Positions 1-12,829 are shown, numbered from the stretch's first letter. The stretch is DNA of 45,577 nucleotides from Rhodospirillaceae bacterium (GCA_009694245.1 SHVO01000005.1:1-45577), one strand, 5' to 3'. Notes: generated from the letters alone by a model not told the origin. Program-made: numbers and translations.

Positions 1-644
1 TCGTCGAGCTGAACGGCCCGGAAGTGCCGGCCATGGACGGCAGCGCCGAGCCGTTCATATTCCTTATCGAATGCGCCGGCGTCGTCGAGCAGGACTTGCG
101 GCGCAAAGCGCTCAGAATTTTGAAAGCGCACGCCTATACCAATGGCCGAAGGGCGGTTTCGCTGTCGCCCTGGCATGACGGCTTGCGCGTCGATTTTCAA
201 ATCGATTTCCATGCCTCGGCCATTGGCCGCCAAGCCTGCTCCTTCACCGTCGATCGCGAAATCTACCGCGACGAACTCAGCCGTGCCCGCACCTTCGGGC
301 TGCTGTCGGACGTCACTGCTCTGCGCGAGGCGGGGCTTGCCCGCGGCGGCAGCTTGAGCAATGCCATTGTTGTGGACGGCGACCGCATCTTGAACGACGA
401 AGGCCTGCGCCATGATAACGAGTTCGTGCGTCACAAGGCCCTGGACGCTATCGGCGATTTATTTCTCGCCGGCCATCCGATCATCGCCCACTTTAGCGGG
501 CGCTGCTCCAGCCACGCCGATACCGCCCGTTTAATGCGCCAGGTTTACGCCGACCGCGCATGCTGGGAGATGGTCGATATCTGGCAAGATGCGCCAAGCC
601 TCACCACCTGGGCCGCTCGGCCGAGCCGACGGGCTTTCGCCTAG
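1..644 (+). CDS. lpxC: UDP-3-O-acyl-N-acetylglucosamine deacetylase (3' part)
   Basis: This is the C-terminal part (about 213 residues from base 3) of LpxC, the zinc deacetylase that commits UDP-acyl-GlcNAc to lipid A synthesis in the cytoplasm. The gene enters from the left edge, so the N-terminal HKGH-type zinc motif is not seen. What is visible is the family signature GPEVPAMDGSAEPF near the edge, the stretch GLRHDNEFVRHKALDAIGDL with the zinc histidine and the aspartate four residues later, and SSHADTARL, which holds the last conserved histidine (families usually read SGH; here SSH). The stop is TAG at 642-644. bamD, recN and ligA follow on the same strand, the usual alphaproteobacterial order downstream of ftsZ-lpxC. 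The ATG at base 24 is internal, not the start. Identity is very likely; only the full length is unknown. Confidence 0.93.
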   Translation, partial: VELNGPEVPAMDGSAEPFIFLIECAGVVEQDLRRKALRILKAHAYTNGRRAVSLSPWHDGLRVDFQIDFHASAIGRQACSFTVDREIYRDELSRARTFGLLSDVTALREAGLARGGSLSNAIVVDGDRILNDEGLRHDNEFVRHKALDAIGDLFLAGHPIIAHFSGRCSSHADTARLMRQVYADRACWEMVDIWQDAPSLTTWAARPSRRAFA

Positions 645-701
645 GTCGGCAGTTGCGCCTAAAGCTCTAATAGTCCCATGTTATCCGGGTTTCTCGGCCG
701 C

Positions 702-729
702 GTGACACCGCCGGTCGCGGTGTTATACT
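702..729 (+). promoter_or_regulatory. Predicted sigma-70 promoter of bamD with inverted repeat
   Basis: GTGACA (702-707), a 16-bp spacer and TATACT (724-729) make a good vegetative promoter in the lpxC-bamD gap, with a start expected near 736. The spacer and box edges form an inverted repeat, ACACCGC (705-711) and GCGGTGT (717-723) with a 5-nt loop, which could be an operator or the tail of an lpxC terminator. There is no T-run after the hairpin, so I prefer the promoter or operator reading. Confidence 0.5.
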
Positions 730-808
730 GCGCGCCCGTCGGCCGGTTGCCGATCGCGCTCACGGCCTCGACAGCTTCGGCTGAAACTCGGCTTCAGTTG
801 AAAAACAG

Positions 809-1738
809 ATGAATCCACGATTAGGCACTGCATTGGACACCATGGGCATTTCTTCGATTCCGATCCATTCAAATTGGCGCCGCGACTTGAGCGTTGCCGT
901 ACTCGCCGTGGCCGCCCTTGCTATGCTCGCCGGCTGCTCTAAGGACTCCGAGCTTGAATATAAGGAACAGTCGATCTACGAGATTTACAGCCAAGCAGTC
1001 GTTTACCTGGGGCAGGAACGTCACACCGAAGCCGCCAAATATTTCGACGAAGTCGAGCGCCAGCATCCCTATTCCGTCTGGGCGACGACTGCCAAGCTGA
1101 TGTCGGCCTACGCGCACTATCATTCCAGCGAATACGACGAAGCCGTCACGCGTCTTGACCGCTTCATTGCCGTGCATCCGGGCAACCGCGACATCGCTTA
1201 CGCCTATTACTTGAAGGCCTTGTGCTTCTACGAGCAGATCGCCGATGTGCGCCGCGACCAGGAGCAAACCCGCAAAGCGCTGGACGCGCTTCAGGACGTG
1301 ATCACGCGCTTCCCCAGCACCCCCTACGGCCGCGATGCGCGCCTCAAGATCGACCTAACGCGCGACCATCTCGCCGCCAAGGATATGGATATCGGGCGCT
1401 ACTATCTCAGCACTCGCCATTACCTCGCGGCCATTAACCGCTTCAAGGTCGTAGTGGAGACCTACAGCACCACGAGTCACGTGCCCGAGTCCCTTCATCG
1501 GCTGAACGAGGCCTACACCGCACTCGGTCTCCACGATGAGGCCCGTAAGGCCGCCGCCGTGCTCGGATACAACTATCCGAACAGCGACTGGTACCGCGAT
1601 TCCTTCCGCCTCGCGCGTGACGCCGGTCGCCGCGTCGTCGCGGTCACCCCAGCGAGCGTCGCCGCGCCAGGACCGAACGCCGCCGAGGACGCGGCAAGAC
1701 TCGCCCAGCCGCCGGGGCTGCCTAACAATTCCAAATAG
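809..1738 (+). CDS. bamD: Outer-membrane assembly lipoprotein BamD (ComL)
   Basis: BamD is the essential lipoprotein partner of BamA in the BAM complex, which folds beta-barrel proteins into the outer membrane from the periplasmic side. The N-terminus has a basic region (NWRRD), a hydrophobic segment and the lipobox LAGC, with the lipidated Cys at residue 43 from this start. Downstream are TPR-type helical pairs: QSIYEIYSQAVVYLGQERHTEAAKYF is cut by the usual BamD sentence (ERQHPYSVWATTAKLMSAY), then the FPSTPYGRDARLKID motif. At 309 residues it is longer than E. coli BamD (about 245), the excess being a Pro/Ala-rich tail. The in-frame ATG at 842 would give a more normal 31-residue signal peptide and has a weak GGA upstream, so the true start may be there. 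recN follows after 23 bp. Confidence 0.9.
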   Translation: MNPRLGTALDTMGISSIPIHSNWRRDLSVAVLAVAALAMLAGCSKDSELEYKEQSIYEIYSQAVVYLGQERHTEAAKYFDEVERQHPYSVWATTAKLMSAYAHYHSSEYDEAVTRLDRFIAVHPGNRDIAYAYYLKALCFYEQIADVRRDQEQTRKALDALQDVITRFPSTPYGRDARLKIDLTRDHLAAKDMDIGRYYLSTRHYLAAINRFKVVVETYSTTSHVPESLHRLNEAYTALGLHDEARKAAAVLGYNYPNSDWYRDSFRLARDAGRRVVAVTPASVAAPGPNAAEDAARLAQPPGLPNNSK

Positions 1739-1761
1739 ACAAACAACCAGTCGAGGATGGC

Positions 1762-5606
<3,845 letters not shown>

Positions 5607-5669
5607 ATCCGCTTCCCGGTGAAATGCAGCGACCGACGTATGGCGCAAACGGCGGGCGTGAAGTCTGGC

Positions 5670-6284
5670 TCAGGCTTCCGGCACGCCGGCGCCGATATCG
5701 ACCCACTGCATAAGCTTGACCCCACTCAGGAACGGGCTCTCCTGGGCAATGGTGTATTCCACCGTCCGATCCATTCTTGAAACGAAGGCGACGACGCCCA
5801 TGCGCCCACTTAGCTCCTGCCGGACCGGCAATCCGACACTTAGGGCGCTGGTTACGACCGCGCCACGGGACATTTCAAGCCGGCGAATGAAGCCGCAGGG
5901 CTTGCTGACGGCGCACCAGACAATCCGCCCCGCCTCGGCCCGCGCTTTGGGCCGAAAGTGTTGCAACATATCAGAACCGGTCAATTCTCGGCCTACGATC
6001 GTGGAGAGCCCACTGCCAAAAAGACGCAAACGAATATCGGTGGGACCATGGACGTCGTAAATTACAACTTCCGACTGAAGCCTGAAGGGTGGAGCATCGA
6101 GGAACGCTCGGGGCCCCGGAACCAGGCCCTCCTTCTGGATGGCTCGCCAATGGGCGATGAAGTCCTCGATGTCGCGCGAGGTGACCAGGGGATCTGAGGT
6201 CGGCAAAGCGATCTCCATCTCTTTGGTGGCGCGGTTACTCCGGCCCAGCGCATTATGATCGTTTGCCGGTATCCAATTCGGCAT
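5670..6284 (-). CDS. PAS_5-family domain protein
   Basis: A soluble protein of about 204 residues that resembles the PAS_5 (PF07310) family, which is abundant in Rhodospirillales and has no settled function; these are thought to be small sensory or scaffold domains. Family-like features are IEDFIAHWRAIQKEGLVPGPRAFLDAPPF, then a hydrophobic strand DVHGPTDIRLRLFGSGL and GRELTGSDMLQHF, matching the usual order of a DP-type loop, R-(L)-G-T strand and TG turn. No signal peptide, membrane segment or output domain is visible. The start is uncertain: ATG at 6284 overlaps nothing, and ATG at 6218 (MEIALPTSD) is equally possible. It converges with ligA (63 bp apart) and diverges from the GIY-YIG gene. 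Confidence 0.6.
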   Translation of the reverse strand: MPNWIPANDHNALGRSNRATKEMEIALPTSDPLVTSRDIEDFIAHWRAIQKEGLVPGPRAFLDAPPFRLQSEVVIYDVHGPTDIRLRLFGSGLSTIVGRELTGSDMLQHFRPKARAEAGRIVWCAVSKPCGFIRRLEMSRGAVVTSALSVGLPVRQELSGRMGVVAFVSRMDRTVEYTIAQESPFLSGVKLMQWVDIGAGVPEA

Positions 6285-6301
6285 CGGGACGACGGTGGCG
6301 A

Positions 6302-6610
6302 ATGATCGACGTTACAGTCGGAGCGAGCAAATTGAAAAGCATATATGAACGGCTTCCTCCCGTGACTTGCTTTGTTTACGTAATCGGCAGTTCCGGCCAG
6401 GGCCTCGCCCGCACCTACGTCGGTTGGACCACCAATCTCGGCCAGCGCTTGGCCGCGCACAATGCCGGCACCGGCGCACGCTCGACCCGCGGGCGGGACT
6501 GGGTGATGTTATACGCCGAGGCCTATCAGACCCGCGGCGAGGCCATGAGCCGCGAATGGCACCTCAAGCGCGACAAGAAGTTCAGGAAGATGCTGAGCGC
6601 GGGCGCATAA
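6302..6610 (+). CDS. GIY-YIG nuclease-superfamily protein (UPF0213/YhbQ-like)
   Basis: A small protein of about 102 residues with the single GIY-YIG fold of the UPF0213 group. The two halves of the signature are FVYVIGSS and TYVGWTTNLGQRLAAHNAG, followed by the conserved Arg in GARSTRGRDW, and later the Glu and Lys-rich helix in SREWHLKRDKKFRKML. Members of this group are standalone nuclease-like domains, with some reported DNA damage links for E. coli YhbQ, but the physiological substrate is unclear. ATG at 6302 is chosen; a GTG at 6362 lies only three residues before the conserved core and could be the start instead, and a TTG at 6263 would overlap the divergent gene. The residue set looks intact. 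Confidence 0.75.
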   Translation: MIDVTVGASKLKSIYERLPPVTCFVYVIGSSGQGLARTYVGWTTNLGQRLAAHNAGTGARSTRGRDWVMLYAEAYQTRGEAMSREWHLKRDKKFRKMLSAGA

Positions 6611-6681
6611 CTTAAACGCGAGCCGGATCCAAGCTACTGGGCGGACGTGGCGCGGCCCATATACCTCGGTGCGGCGGAATT

Positions 6682-6705
6682 GCACTTGGATTGGTTACCA
6701 AGTGC
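6682..6705. terminator. Hairpin between convergent genes
   Basis: GCACTTGG (6682-6689) and CCAAGTGC (6698-6705) form a perfect 8-bp stem with an 8-nt loop. It sits midway between the GIY-YIG gene and the oppositely oriented aminopeptidase gene, where a bidirectional terminator is expected. Neither strand has a T-run after it, so intrinsic termination would be weak. Confidence 0.4.
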
Positions 6706-6727
6706 CGACATCGGCATTGGCGAGGGA

Positions 6728-8551
6728 TTAAACCACCGCCCTCGTCGCCGTTGCCAGCCAGGCCTTGGTCTCGGCATCGACCAACGGAGCGAGCGTCTCG
6801 CGTACACGGGCGTGATAGCCGTTGAGCCAGGTCTTTTCGGCATCGGTCATCAAAGCGCCCTCAATCATGTTGAGATCGATCGGGGCGAGGGTCAGGGTCT
6901 CGAACTCCAGAAGCGCTTTTTCCGCGCCCGGTGGTTGGGGGGCTTCGCGCACGGCCACCAGGTTCTCGATGCGAATGCCGAATTCGCCGGTCTTGTAGTA
7001 GCCGGGCTCGACCGAGACCACCATGCCCGGCTCCAGGGCGACAGTGTTGCCGACTTTGCTGATGCGGTGCGGCCCTTCGTGCACGCCAAGGTAAGTGCCG
7101 ACGCCATGGCCGGTGCCGTGATCGTAGTCGAGGCCTTCCTGCCAGAGCGCGTGGCGCGCCAGTGCATCCAATTGACCGCCGGTGGTGCCCTTAACGAAAC
7201 GCGCCGAGGCCAGGGCAATATGACCCTTGAGTACCAGGGTAAAGCGATTCCTTTGCTCGGGCGTCGCTTGGCCGATAGCAACGGTACGTGTCACGTCGGT
7301 CGTTCCATCAAGATATTGCCCGCCAGAATCAAGCAGCAACACCATATCGGGCTTAATGCGCGCCGCCGTTTTGGGCGAAGCACGGTAATGCACGATGGCG
7401 CCGTTGCCGGCAGCGCCGGCGATGGTCGCGAAGCTGGCGCCACGGAAGGTATTGCTCTCGCCGCGAAATTTTTCGAGCCGTTCGGCGGCGGTGATCTCGG
7501 TGAGCTGGCCCTTCGGCCCCTCGCTCGACAGCCAGGCCAGGAACCGCGTAAGCGCCGCGCCGTCGCGGACGTGGGCGTCGCGCACGCCTTGAAGCTCGGT
7601 CGGATGCTTGCAGGCTTTGAGTGCCGTGCACGGATCGGCGGTGACCCTCACCTTGCGGCCGCCAACTCCCAAGCCGGCACTCAGTCGATCATAGGCCCAG
7701 CGCGAACCGGTATCGCGATCAAGCCCGACGATGGCAACGGATTTATCAAGCGCGTCTATTTCTTGCTCAACGCCGTCGTAGGGCGCGAGGCGCACGTCGG
7801 GGCCCAGGTGAGCGATAACTTCGGCGGAGACCTTCGCGGAATCGATGAACAGCACGGCTTTGCCATCGGCAAACAGCACCGCATAGGCATAGGTCAGCGG
7901 GCTAAATTCGACATCCCCGCCACGAATGTTGAACAGCCAGGCAATGGAATCGAGCGCCGTCAGGAAAAAGGCATTGATCCCCTCGCCCTTCAGGACCTTG
8001 GCAATCAACGCGCGCTTTTCGGCGCTTGATCGACCGGCGAACTTTTCCGGGTAAACCACGACCGGCGCCAGTGGCCGCGGCGGCTGGCCGGTCCAAACCC
8101 GGTCGATGAGATTATCGACGAGCGGAGTGAGAGCCGCGCCAATCTTGGCCGCCACCTCCTCCAGTCTTGCGAGGCCGCCCGGCGTATGCAGTCGCGGGTC
8201 AAATCCGATCTTCCTCCCGCTGCCGACATTCTGTGTAAGCCAAGCTGTGGCGGGCTCCTCGATCAAATGCCTGTACTGGTAAAGCGCCCCGTCTACTTGG
8301 TCGCGGACTTGCAAGGTGTAGCGCCCGTCGACAAAGATCGCGGCGCGATCGCCGAGGACGACGGCGAGACCCGCCGATCCGGCAAAACCCGTCAGCCACT
8401 TCAGACGCTCGGCATATGGCGCCGCATACTCACCCTGATGTTCGTCACCATGCGGGACCAGGTAGCCATCGACACCGGCGGTGACGCAAGCCGCGCGCAA
8501 CGCACTCAGGCGCTCGGCAGCAGCGATTGACGGCGGTGGGACCGTGTCCAT
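6728..8551 (-). CDS. Aminopeptidase P family protein (Xaa-Pro aminopeptidase, M24B)
   Basis: A cytoplasmic metallopeptidase that removes an N-terminal residue preceding proline. The 607-residue length fits the long eukaryote-like APP form with three domains: two creatinase-like N-terminal domains (AAERLSALRAACVTAGVDGYLVPHGDEHQGEY at the start, a second from about residue 160) and a C-terminal pita-bread catalytic domain. Metal ligands are visible: LLDSGGQYLDGTTDVTRTVAIG supplies the two aspartates, HGTGHGVGTYLGVHEGP the histidine, and EPGMVVSVEPGYY plus GIRIENLV the glutamates. No signal peptide. It is the last gene of the leftward metF-uvrD-prmA-pepP run, 60 bp after prmA. Function is well supported; natural substrates are unknown. 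Confidence 0.9.
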   Translation of the reverse strand: MDTVPPPSIAAAERLSALRAACVTAGVDGYLVPHGDEHQGEYAAPYAERLKWLTGFAGSAGLAVVLGDRAAIFVDGRYTLQVRDQVDGALYQYRHLIEEPATAWLTQNVGSGRKIGFDPRLHTPGGLARLEEVAAKIGAALTPLVDNLIDRVWTGQPPRPLAPVVVYPEKFAGRSSAEKRALIAKVLKGEGINAFFLTALDSIAWLFNIRGGDVEFSPLTYAYAVLFADGKAVLFIDSAKVSAEVIAHLGPDVRLAPYDGVEQEIDALDKSVAIVGLDRDTGSRWAYDRLSAGLGVGGRKVRVTADPCTALKACKHPTELQGVRDAHVRDGAALTRFLAWLSSEGPKGQLTEITAAERLEKFRGESNTFRGASFATIAGAAGNGAIVHYRASPKTAARIKPDMVLLLDSGGQYLDGTTDVTRTVAIGQATPEQRNRFTLVLKGHIALASARFVKGTTGGQLDALARHALWQEGLDYDHGTGHGVGTYLGVHEGPHRISKVGNTVALEPGMVVSVEPGYYKTGEFGIRIENLVAVREAPQPPGAEKALLEFETLTLAPIDLNMIEGALMTDAEKTWLNGYHARVRETLAPLVDAETKAWLATATRAVV

Positions 8552-8611
8552 GACCCCAACGTAGAGAGACAGCAGCCAGGATTCAACGCTCTCTCGGACC
8601 CGGTAAGGAAT

Positions 8612-9529
8612 TCAACGGCCTAGGACCAGCGTGGTCCAAGGGGCGATGCGGATACGCCGCCGTAGTCTGAGGCCCTGCACTCGGTACGCATTCAGCACCA
8701 TGGCTTCGTCGCGGCGGACAAAGCCCGCGACGATAAGGCACCCGCCGGGCGCAAGCAGGGCGGCGATGTCAGCCGCCATCCCGGCCAGGGGCCGGGCGAG
8801 GATATTGGCGGTAATGAACCCGTAGGGAGCATGGCGGCCAATGGCCCGGTCGCCGCAGCCATCGCTCAGGACCGGCGCGATCAGGCCCTTAAGCCCGTTT
8901 CTCCAGGCGTTATAGCGTGTTACCCGCAGGGCCTCGGGGTCGATGTCGGCACAAAGAACGGGGCGACGCAGGGTCTTGGCCGCCGCCATACCGAGAATGC
9001 CCGTCCCGCAGCCTAAGTCGAGGCCGGCGAAGTTTAGCCCCCGGTTTCGCCCTCCTGTGGCCGGCTTCCGGCGAAACAGACTGTCGAGAGCAAGCAGACA
9101 GCCCATGGTGCTGGCGTGCTGGCCCGAGCCAAAGGCCGTCGCTGCATTGATGGTCAGCCGCACGATGCTGGCGGGGAACGGGCCGCGGGCGTGATCGCCG
9201 TGAATAAAGTAACGCCCGGCGCGCAAGGGGGGGAAATGGGTGACCGTTTCGGTCAGCCAATCCTTGGCAGGAACCTGAGTGAGTACCAGTTCCGGGGCGG
9301 CGATCCCCAGCGCGCTCGCGGCCAGGGCGACCCGCGCGGTCAGCTCGGCGCGTGTCGGCGCGGCATCGAACATGCCTTCAACCGCCCAGTGCACCGGTTT
9401 TTGACTATCGTCCCATTCGTACAGGCTGATGACGCCGGCGAAGTTTTCGAATACGCGCTCGAAGGCCGACGTCTGTTCGGCCGTCACAATGACTCGCGCA
9501 CTCCAGGCGCCGCCAAACTCACCGGCCAT
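8612..9529 (-). CDS. prmA: Ribosomal protein L11 methyltransferase PrmA
   Basis: PrmA trimethylates lysines and the N-terminus of ribosomal protein L11 using S-adenosylmethionine. The 305-residue protein has the small N-terminal L11-recognition domain (through about residue 110) and a class I methyltransferase domain. Diagnostic parts are AFGSGQHASTMGCLLAL (families read AFGTGxHxTT), the SAM loop LDLGCGTGILGMAAAK, the acidic residue in CADIDPEALRVTRYNAWRNG, and TANILARPL, the PrmA form of the N-PP-type motif (NILA). It starts 12 bp after uvrD and precedes the aminopeptidase gene, so it is very likely co-transcribed with both. The threonine in AFGTG is replaced by serine, a mild change. Confidence 0.9.
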   Translation of the reverse strand: MAGEFGGAWSARVIVTAEQTSAFERVFENFAGVISLYEWDDSQKPVHWAVEGMFDAAPTRAELTARVALAASALGIAAPELVLTQVPAKDWLTETVTHFPPLRAGRYFIHGDHARGPFPASIVRLTINAATAFGSGQHASTMGCLLALDSLFRRKPATGGRNRGLNFAGLDLGCGTGILGMAAAKTLRRPVLCADIDPEALRVTRYNAWRNGLKGLIAPVLSDGCGDRAIGRHAPYGFITANILARPLAGMAADIAALLAPGGCLIVAGFVRRDEAMVLNAYRVQGLRLRRRIRIAPWTTLVLGR

Positions 9530-9541
9530 AGCTAATCGCCA

Positions 9542-11869
9542 TCAGCTCGGCTCGATAAAACTGTCGAGCACCCGCCTGCGCCCGGCTTTGTCGAAGGCGA
9601 TCGCAAGTTTCGAACCGTCGATCTCTTCGACCAAGCCGTAGCCAAATTTCTGGTGGAAGACGCGGTCGCCGATCTTAAACCCGCGTTCCGAAGCTGCGCG
9701 GGGTTTGATCTCCCACTCTTCAGCCTCGACCATGCGCAAGGGGCGGCGGTAGCCGGTGCCGGAACGCGCCGAGGCGCTTTCCGATAGGCCACCCCAGGTT
9801 CCGCCCTGCCCGCCGTATAAACCCGCATCGGCCTGGTATTCGATCATCTGCTTCGGCAACTCGTCGATAAATCGCGACGGTATGCTTGATTGCCATTGGT
9901 TGTAGACTCGTCGGTTGGCAGCGAAGGAGACATGCACGCGTTTGCGCGCCCGCGTCACCCCGACATAGGCGAGCCGCCGTTCTTCCTCCAGGGCCTTCTG
10001 GCCGTTCTCTTCCAGGGACCGTCGGCTTGGAAAGATGTCCTCCTCCCAGCCGGGAAGGAATATGCTGTCGAATTCGAGTCCCTTGGCCGCATGGAGGGTC
10101 ATAAGGGTAACGCTGTCCTGTCCGGCCTGGGCATCGTTCTCCATCACCAAGCTTACGTGGTCGAGGAAGCCGGCGAGGCTCTCCCATTCCTCGAGGCCCG
10201 AGACAAACTCCCGCAGGTTGTCGAGGCGTCCGGGCGCCTCCGGCGACTTGTCGTGCTGCCACATGGCTGTATAGCCCGCATCTTCCAAAACCTGCGCCGC
10301 GAGTTCCGATGGCGGCAGCGTATCCTTGAGGCTGCGCCAGCGTTCGATGCCCGCCGAAAGAGCCTTGAGCGCCGTGCGCGCCTGCGGGCGCAACTCGTCG
10401 GTCTCGACGATGCGCAGGCTCGCTTCGACCAACGAGATATCCCGCCCCCGCGCCAACTGGTGCACCTTTTGAATGGTGGTATCGCCCAGGCCGCGCTTAG
10501 GTTTGTTGGCGATGCGCTCGAAGGCCAGATCGTCAGCGGGCTGGTGAATGAGGCGCAGATAAGCCACGGCATCGCGGATTTCGAGGCGCTCGTAAAACCG
10601 TGGGCCACCGACGACCCGATAGGGCACGCCGGTGGTGATGAAGCGTTCCTCGAATTCGAGCATCTGAAAGCCGGCGCGCACCAGGATGGCGATTTCCGGC
10701 AGCTTGTGGCCGCCGCGTTGGAGCGATTCAATTTCCTCGACCACCCAGCGCGCCTCTTCCTGCCCGTCCCAAACCCCGCGGACTTTGACCGGCGGCCCTG
10801 GATCTACGTCGCCGTCATGGCCCGTGCGCAAAGTCTTGCCCAGGCGGTCGGCGTTGTGGGCGATGAGATGCGACGCCGCCGCGAGGATCGTCGGCGTTGA
10901 GCGATAGTTGCGCTCAAGCCTAATCACCTTTGCGTCCTTGAAATCTTTCTCGAAGCGCAGGATGTTGCCAACTTCGGCCCCGCGCCAAGAATAAATCGAT
11001 TGGTCATCGTCGCCAACGCAGCAAAGATTGCGATGGGTCTGGGTCAGCAGACGCAGCCACAGATATTGCGCGACGTTGGTATCCTGGTACTCGTCCACCA
11101 GCACATAGCGAAATTGGGCTTGATACTGCGCCAATACGTCGGGTTGCATCTGAAAAATCGTGAGGCAATGCAGGAGGAGATCGCCGAAGTCGGCGGCGTT
11201 GAGACTTTTCAGGCGCTCCTGGTAGCTGCGGTAAAGCGACAACGCATGGCCGCCGGCGAAGTCGACGCCGGGCTCCCGGCCCACTTTATCCGGTGTCAGC
11301 CCGCGGTCTTTCCAACGTTGAATCACGCCCATGAGTGCTTGAGCCGGCCACTTCTTGGAATCGAGGTTGTCGGCCTCCATCAGCTGCTTCAGCAGGCGAA
11401 CTTGGTCGTCGGCATCGAGGATCGTGAAATTGGATCGCAGACCCACGATTTCGCCATGGCGGCGAAGCATACGCACGCCAAGGGCATGAAACGTGCCCAG
11501 CCAAACCGCCTCGGCCGCTGGACCCACGAGCTTGGTTACGCGATCGCGCATTTCGCGCGCCGCGCGGTTGGTAAAAGTCACGGCTAGGATCTGCCAAGGT
11601 TTCGCCAGGTGCTGGGCAAGGATATAGACAAGCCGCGTCGTCAAAACCCGAGTCTTGCCCGTGCCGGCTCCAGACAGAACCAGAACGGGACCCTCAGTTG
11701 CTATGACGGCCTCGCGCTGCTCGGGGTTCAGATTTTCGAGCCATGACGGCGGAAGGTCGCCTTCATTTGAATCGCGGGCGCTCCCCGCGCGCGGCGGCAG
11801 GTGCGGCGCAGGCTCATTTGAGGCCGGAGCAATGGGTTTGTCGTCGTTCAGTTCGAAGGGATCGGACAC
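9542..11869 (-). CDS. uvrD: DNA helicase II (UvrD/PcrA type)
   Basis: A superfamily 1A 3'-to-5' DNA helicase acting in nucleotide excision and mismatch repair. Motifs run in order: LNPEQREAV (Q motif), Walker A GAGTGKT, motif Ia TFTNRAAREMRDR, Walker B VDEYQDTN, motif III GDDDQSIYSWRGA, motif IV LERNYRS, motif V TLHAAKGLEFDSIFLPGWEE and motif VI EERRLAYVGVTRAR. The C-terminal tail ends in the Tudor-like KIGDRVFHQKFGYGLVEEIDGSKLAIAFDKAG, typical of PcrA/UvrD proteins that bind RNA polymerase. The chosen start is GTG at 11869 (MSDPFELNDD), two bases after the metF stop, giving about 775 residues; a start at 11905 is open but overlaps metF by 34 bp. The first 50 residues are Pro/Ala-rich. Confidence 0.92.
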   Translation of the reverse strand: MSDPFELNDDKPIAPASNEPAPHLPPRAGSARDSNEGDLPPSWLENLNPEQREAVIATEGPVLVLSGAGTGKTRVLTTRLVYILAQHLAKPWQILAVTFTNRAAREMRDRVTKLVGPAAEAVWLGTFHALGVRMLRRHGEIVGLRSNFTILDADDQVRLLKQLMEADNLDSKKWPAQALMGVIQRWKDRGLTPDKVGREPGVDFAGGHALSLYRSYQERLKSLNAADFGDLLLHCLTIFQMQPDVLAQYQAQFRYVLVDEYQDTNVAQYLWLRLLTQTHRNLCCVGDDDQSIYSWRGAEVGNILRFEKDFKDAKVIRLERNYRSTPTILAAASHLIAHNADRLGKTLRTGHDGDVDPGPPVKVRGVWDGQEEARWVVEEIESLQRGGHKLPEIAILVRAGFQMLEFEERFITTGVPYRVVGGPRFYERLEIRDAVAYLRLIHQPADDLAFERIANKPKRGLGDTTIQKVHQLARGRDISLVEASLRIVETDELRPQARTALKALSAGIERWRSLKDTLPPSELAAQVLEDAGYTAMWQHDKSPEAPGRLDNLREFVSGLEEWESLAGFLDHVSLVMENDAQAGQDSVTLMTLHAAKGLEFDSIFLPGWEEDIFPSRRSLEENGQKALEEERRLAYVGVTRARKRVHVSFAANRRVYNQWQSSIPSRFIDELPKQMIEYQADAGLYGGQGGTWGGLSESASARSGTGYRRPLRMVEAEEWEIKPRAASERGFKIGDRVFHQKFGYGLVEEIDGSKLAIAFDKAGRRRVLDSFIEPS

Positions 11870-11871
11870 CG

Positions 11872-12774
11872 CTACGCTTTCGACCGTATGCCGAGGATGT
11901 GGCAAATGGCGTAGGTCAGATCGGCGCGGTTCAATGTGTAGAAGTGGAAGTCGATGACGCCATCTTTTTCAAGGGCACGCACTTGTTCCGCAACCAAAGT
12001 CGCCGCGACCAGCCTGCGGGTTTCAGGGTCGTCTTCCAGGCCCGCGAATAGATCATACATCCATGGCGGAACTGAAGTGCCGTTCATGGCCGACATTTTC
12101 TGGGTCTGGACGAAGTTGGTAACCGGTAGGATTCCCGGCACGATCGGCACGTTCACGCCGGCCGCCGTGGCGCGGTCGCGGAACCGACTAAATACATCGC
12201 GATCGAAAAAGAACGTCGTGATCGCGCGCGTGGCTCCGGCGTCAATTTTGCGTTTTAAATTGTCCATATCCGCCTCTGGGCTCTTGGCTTGCGGGTGGAC
12301 TTCGGGATAGGCAGCGACACTGATCTCGAAATCAGCGACCCGCTTTAAACCGGCGATTAGGTCAGAGGCGTAGGCATATCCGCCGGGATGGGGCGTGTAC
12401 TGGCTTTCGCCCTCGGGCGGATCGCCACGGAGCGCGACAATATGGCGGATGCCGGAGGCCCAGTAACGGGCGGCGACGGCGTCAACCTCGGCGCGGGTAG
12501 CACTGACGCAGGTCAGGTGTGCGGCCGCAGCCAGGCCTTTTTCCTTCTGGATACGAGTGACGATGTCGTGCGTGCGCTCCCGGGTGGAGCCGCCCGCGCC
12601 ATAAGTGACCGAAACGAATCGCGGCGCGAGGGGCGTAAGCCGCTCAATCGCCGCCCAGAGCTGCTCATGCATCTTTTCCGTCTTGGGCGGAAAAAACTCA
12701 AAAGAAACCTGAATCCCTGAAGGGGCAATTCCTGCTGGGGATAAACTCACGACGCTTGAACCGCTTTCACCCAA
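11872..12774 (-). CDS. metF: Methylenetetrahydrofolate reductase MetF
   Basis: MetF reduces 5,10-methylene-THF to 5-methyl-THF with FAD, supplying the methyl group for methionine synthesis. The 300-residue TIM-barrel protein shows VSFEFFPPKTEKM with the catalytic Glu near the N-terminus, VSVTYGAGGSTRERT, then HLTCVSATRAEVD, IVALRGDPPEGE (FAD contact), GGYAYASDLI, VAAYPEVHP, and the flavin/folate loop FFFDRDVFSRF. Length equals the bacterial family norm. It appears to be the first gene of a leftward operon (metF-uvrD-prmA-pepP) and diverges from mlaA across about 120 bp. I saw no SAM riboswitch in that gap. Confidence 0.93.
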   Translation of the reverse strand: MGESGSSVVSLSPAGIAPSGIQVSFEFFPPKTEKMHEQLWAAIERLTPLAPRFVSVTYGAGGSTRERTHDIVTRIQKEKGLAAAAHLTCVSATRAEVDAVAARYWASGIRHIVALRGDPPEGESQYTPHPGGYAYASDLIAGLKRVADFEISVAAYPEVHPQAKSPEADMDNLKRKIDAGATRAITTFFFDRDVFSRFRDRATAAGVNVPIVPGILPVTNFVQTQKMSAMNGTSVPPWMYDLFAGLEDDPETRRLVAATLVAEQVRALEKDGVIDFHFYTLNRADLTYAICHILGIRSKA

Positions 12775-12829
12775 GACCGCTCGAAAGGCTACTAGTCTAT
12801 TTCACTTCGATATGTTACCCACGCTCGGC

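Noticed and set aside
6647-8029. 460-codon plus-strand ORF antisense to aminopeptidase P
   Set aside because: It mirrors a gene with all M24B motifs on the other strand; the long frame is a GC-content shadow. The same applies to the large frames antisense to uvrD, ettA and ligA.
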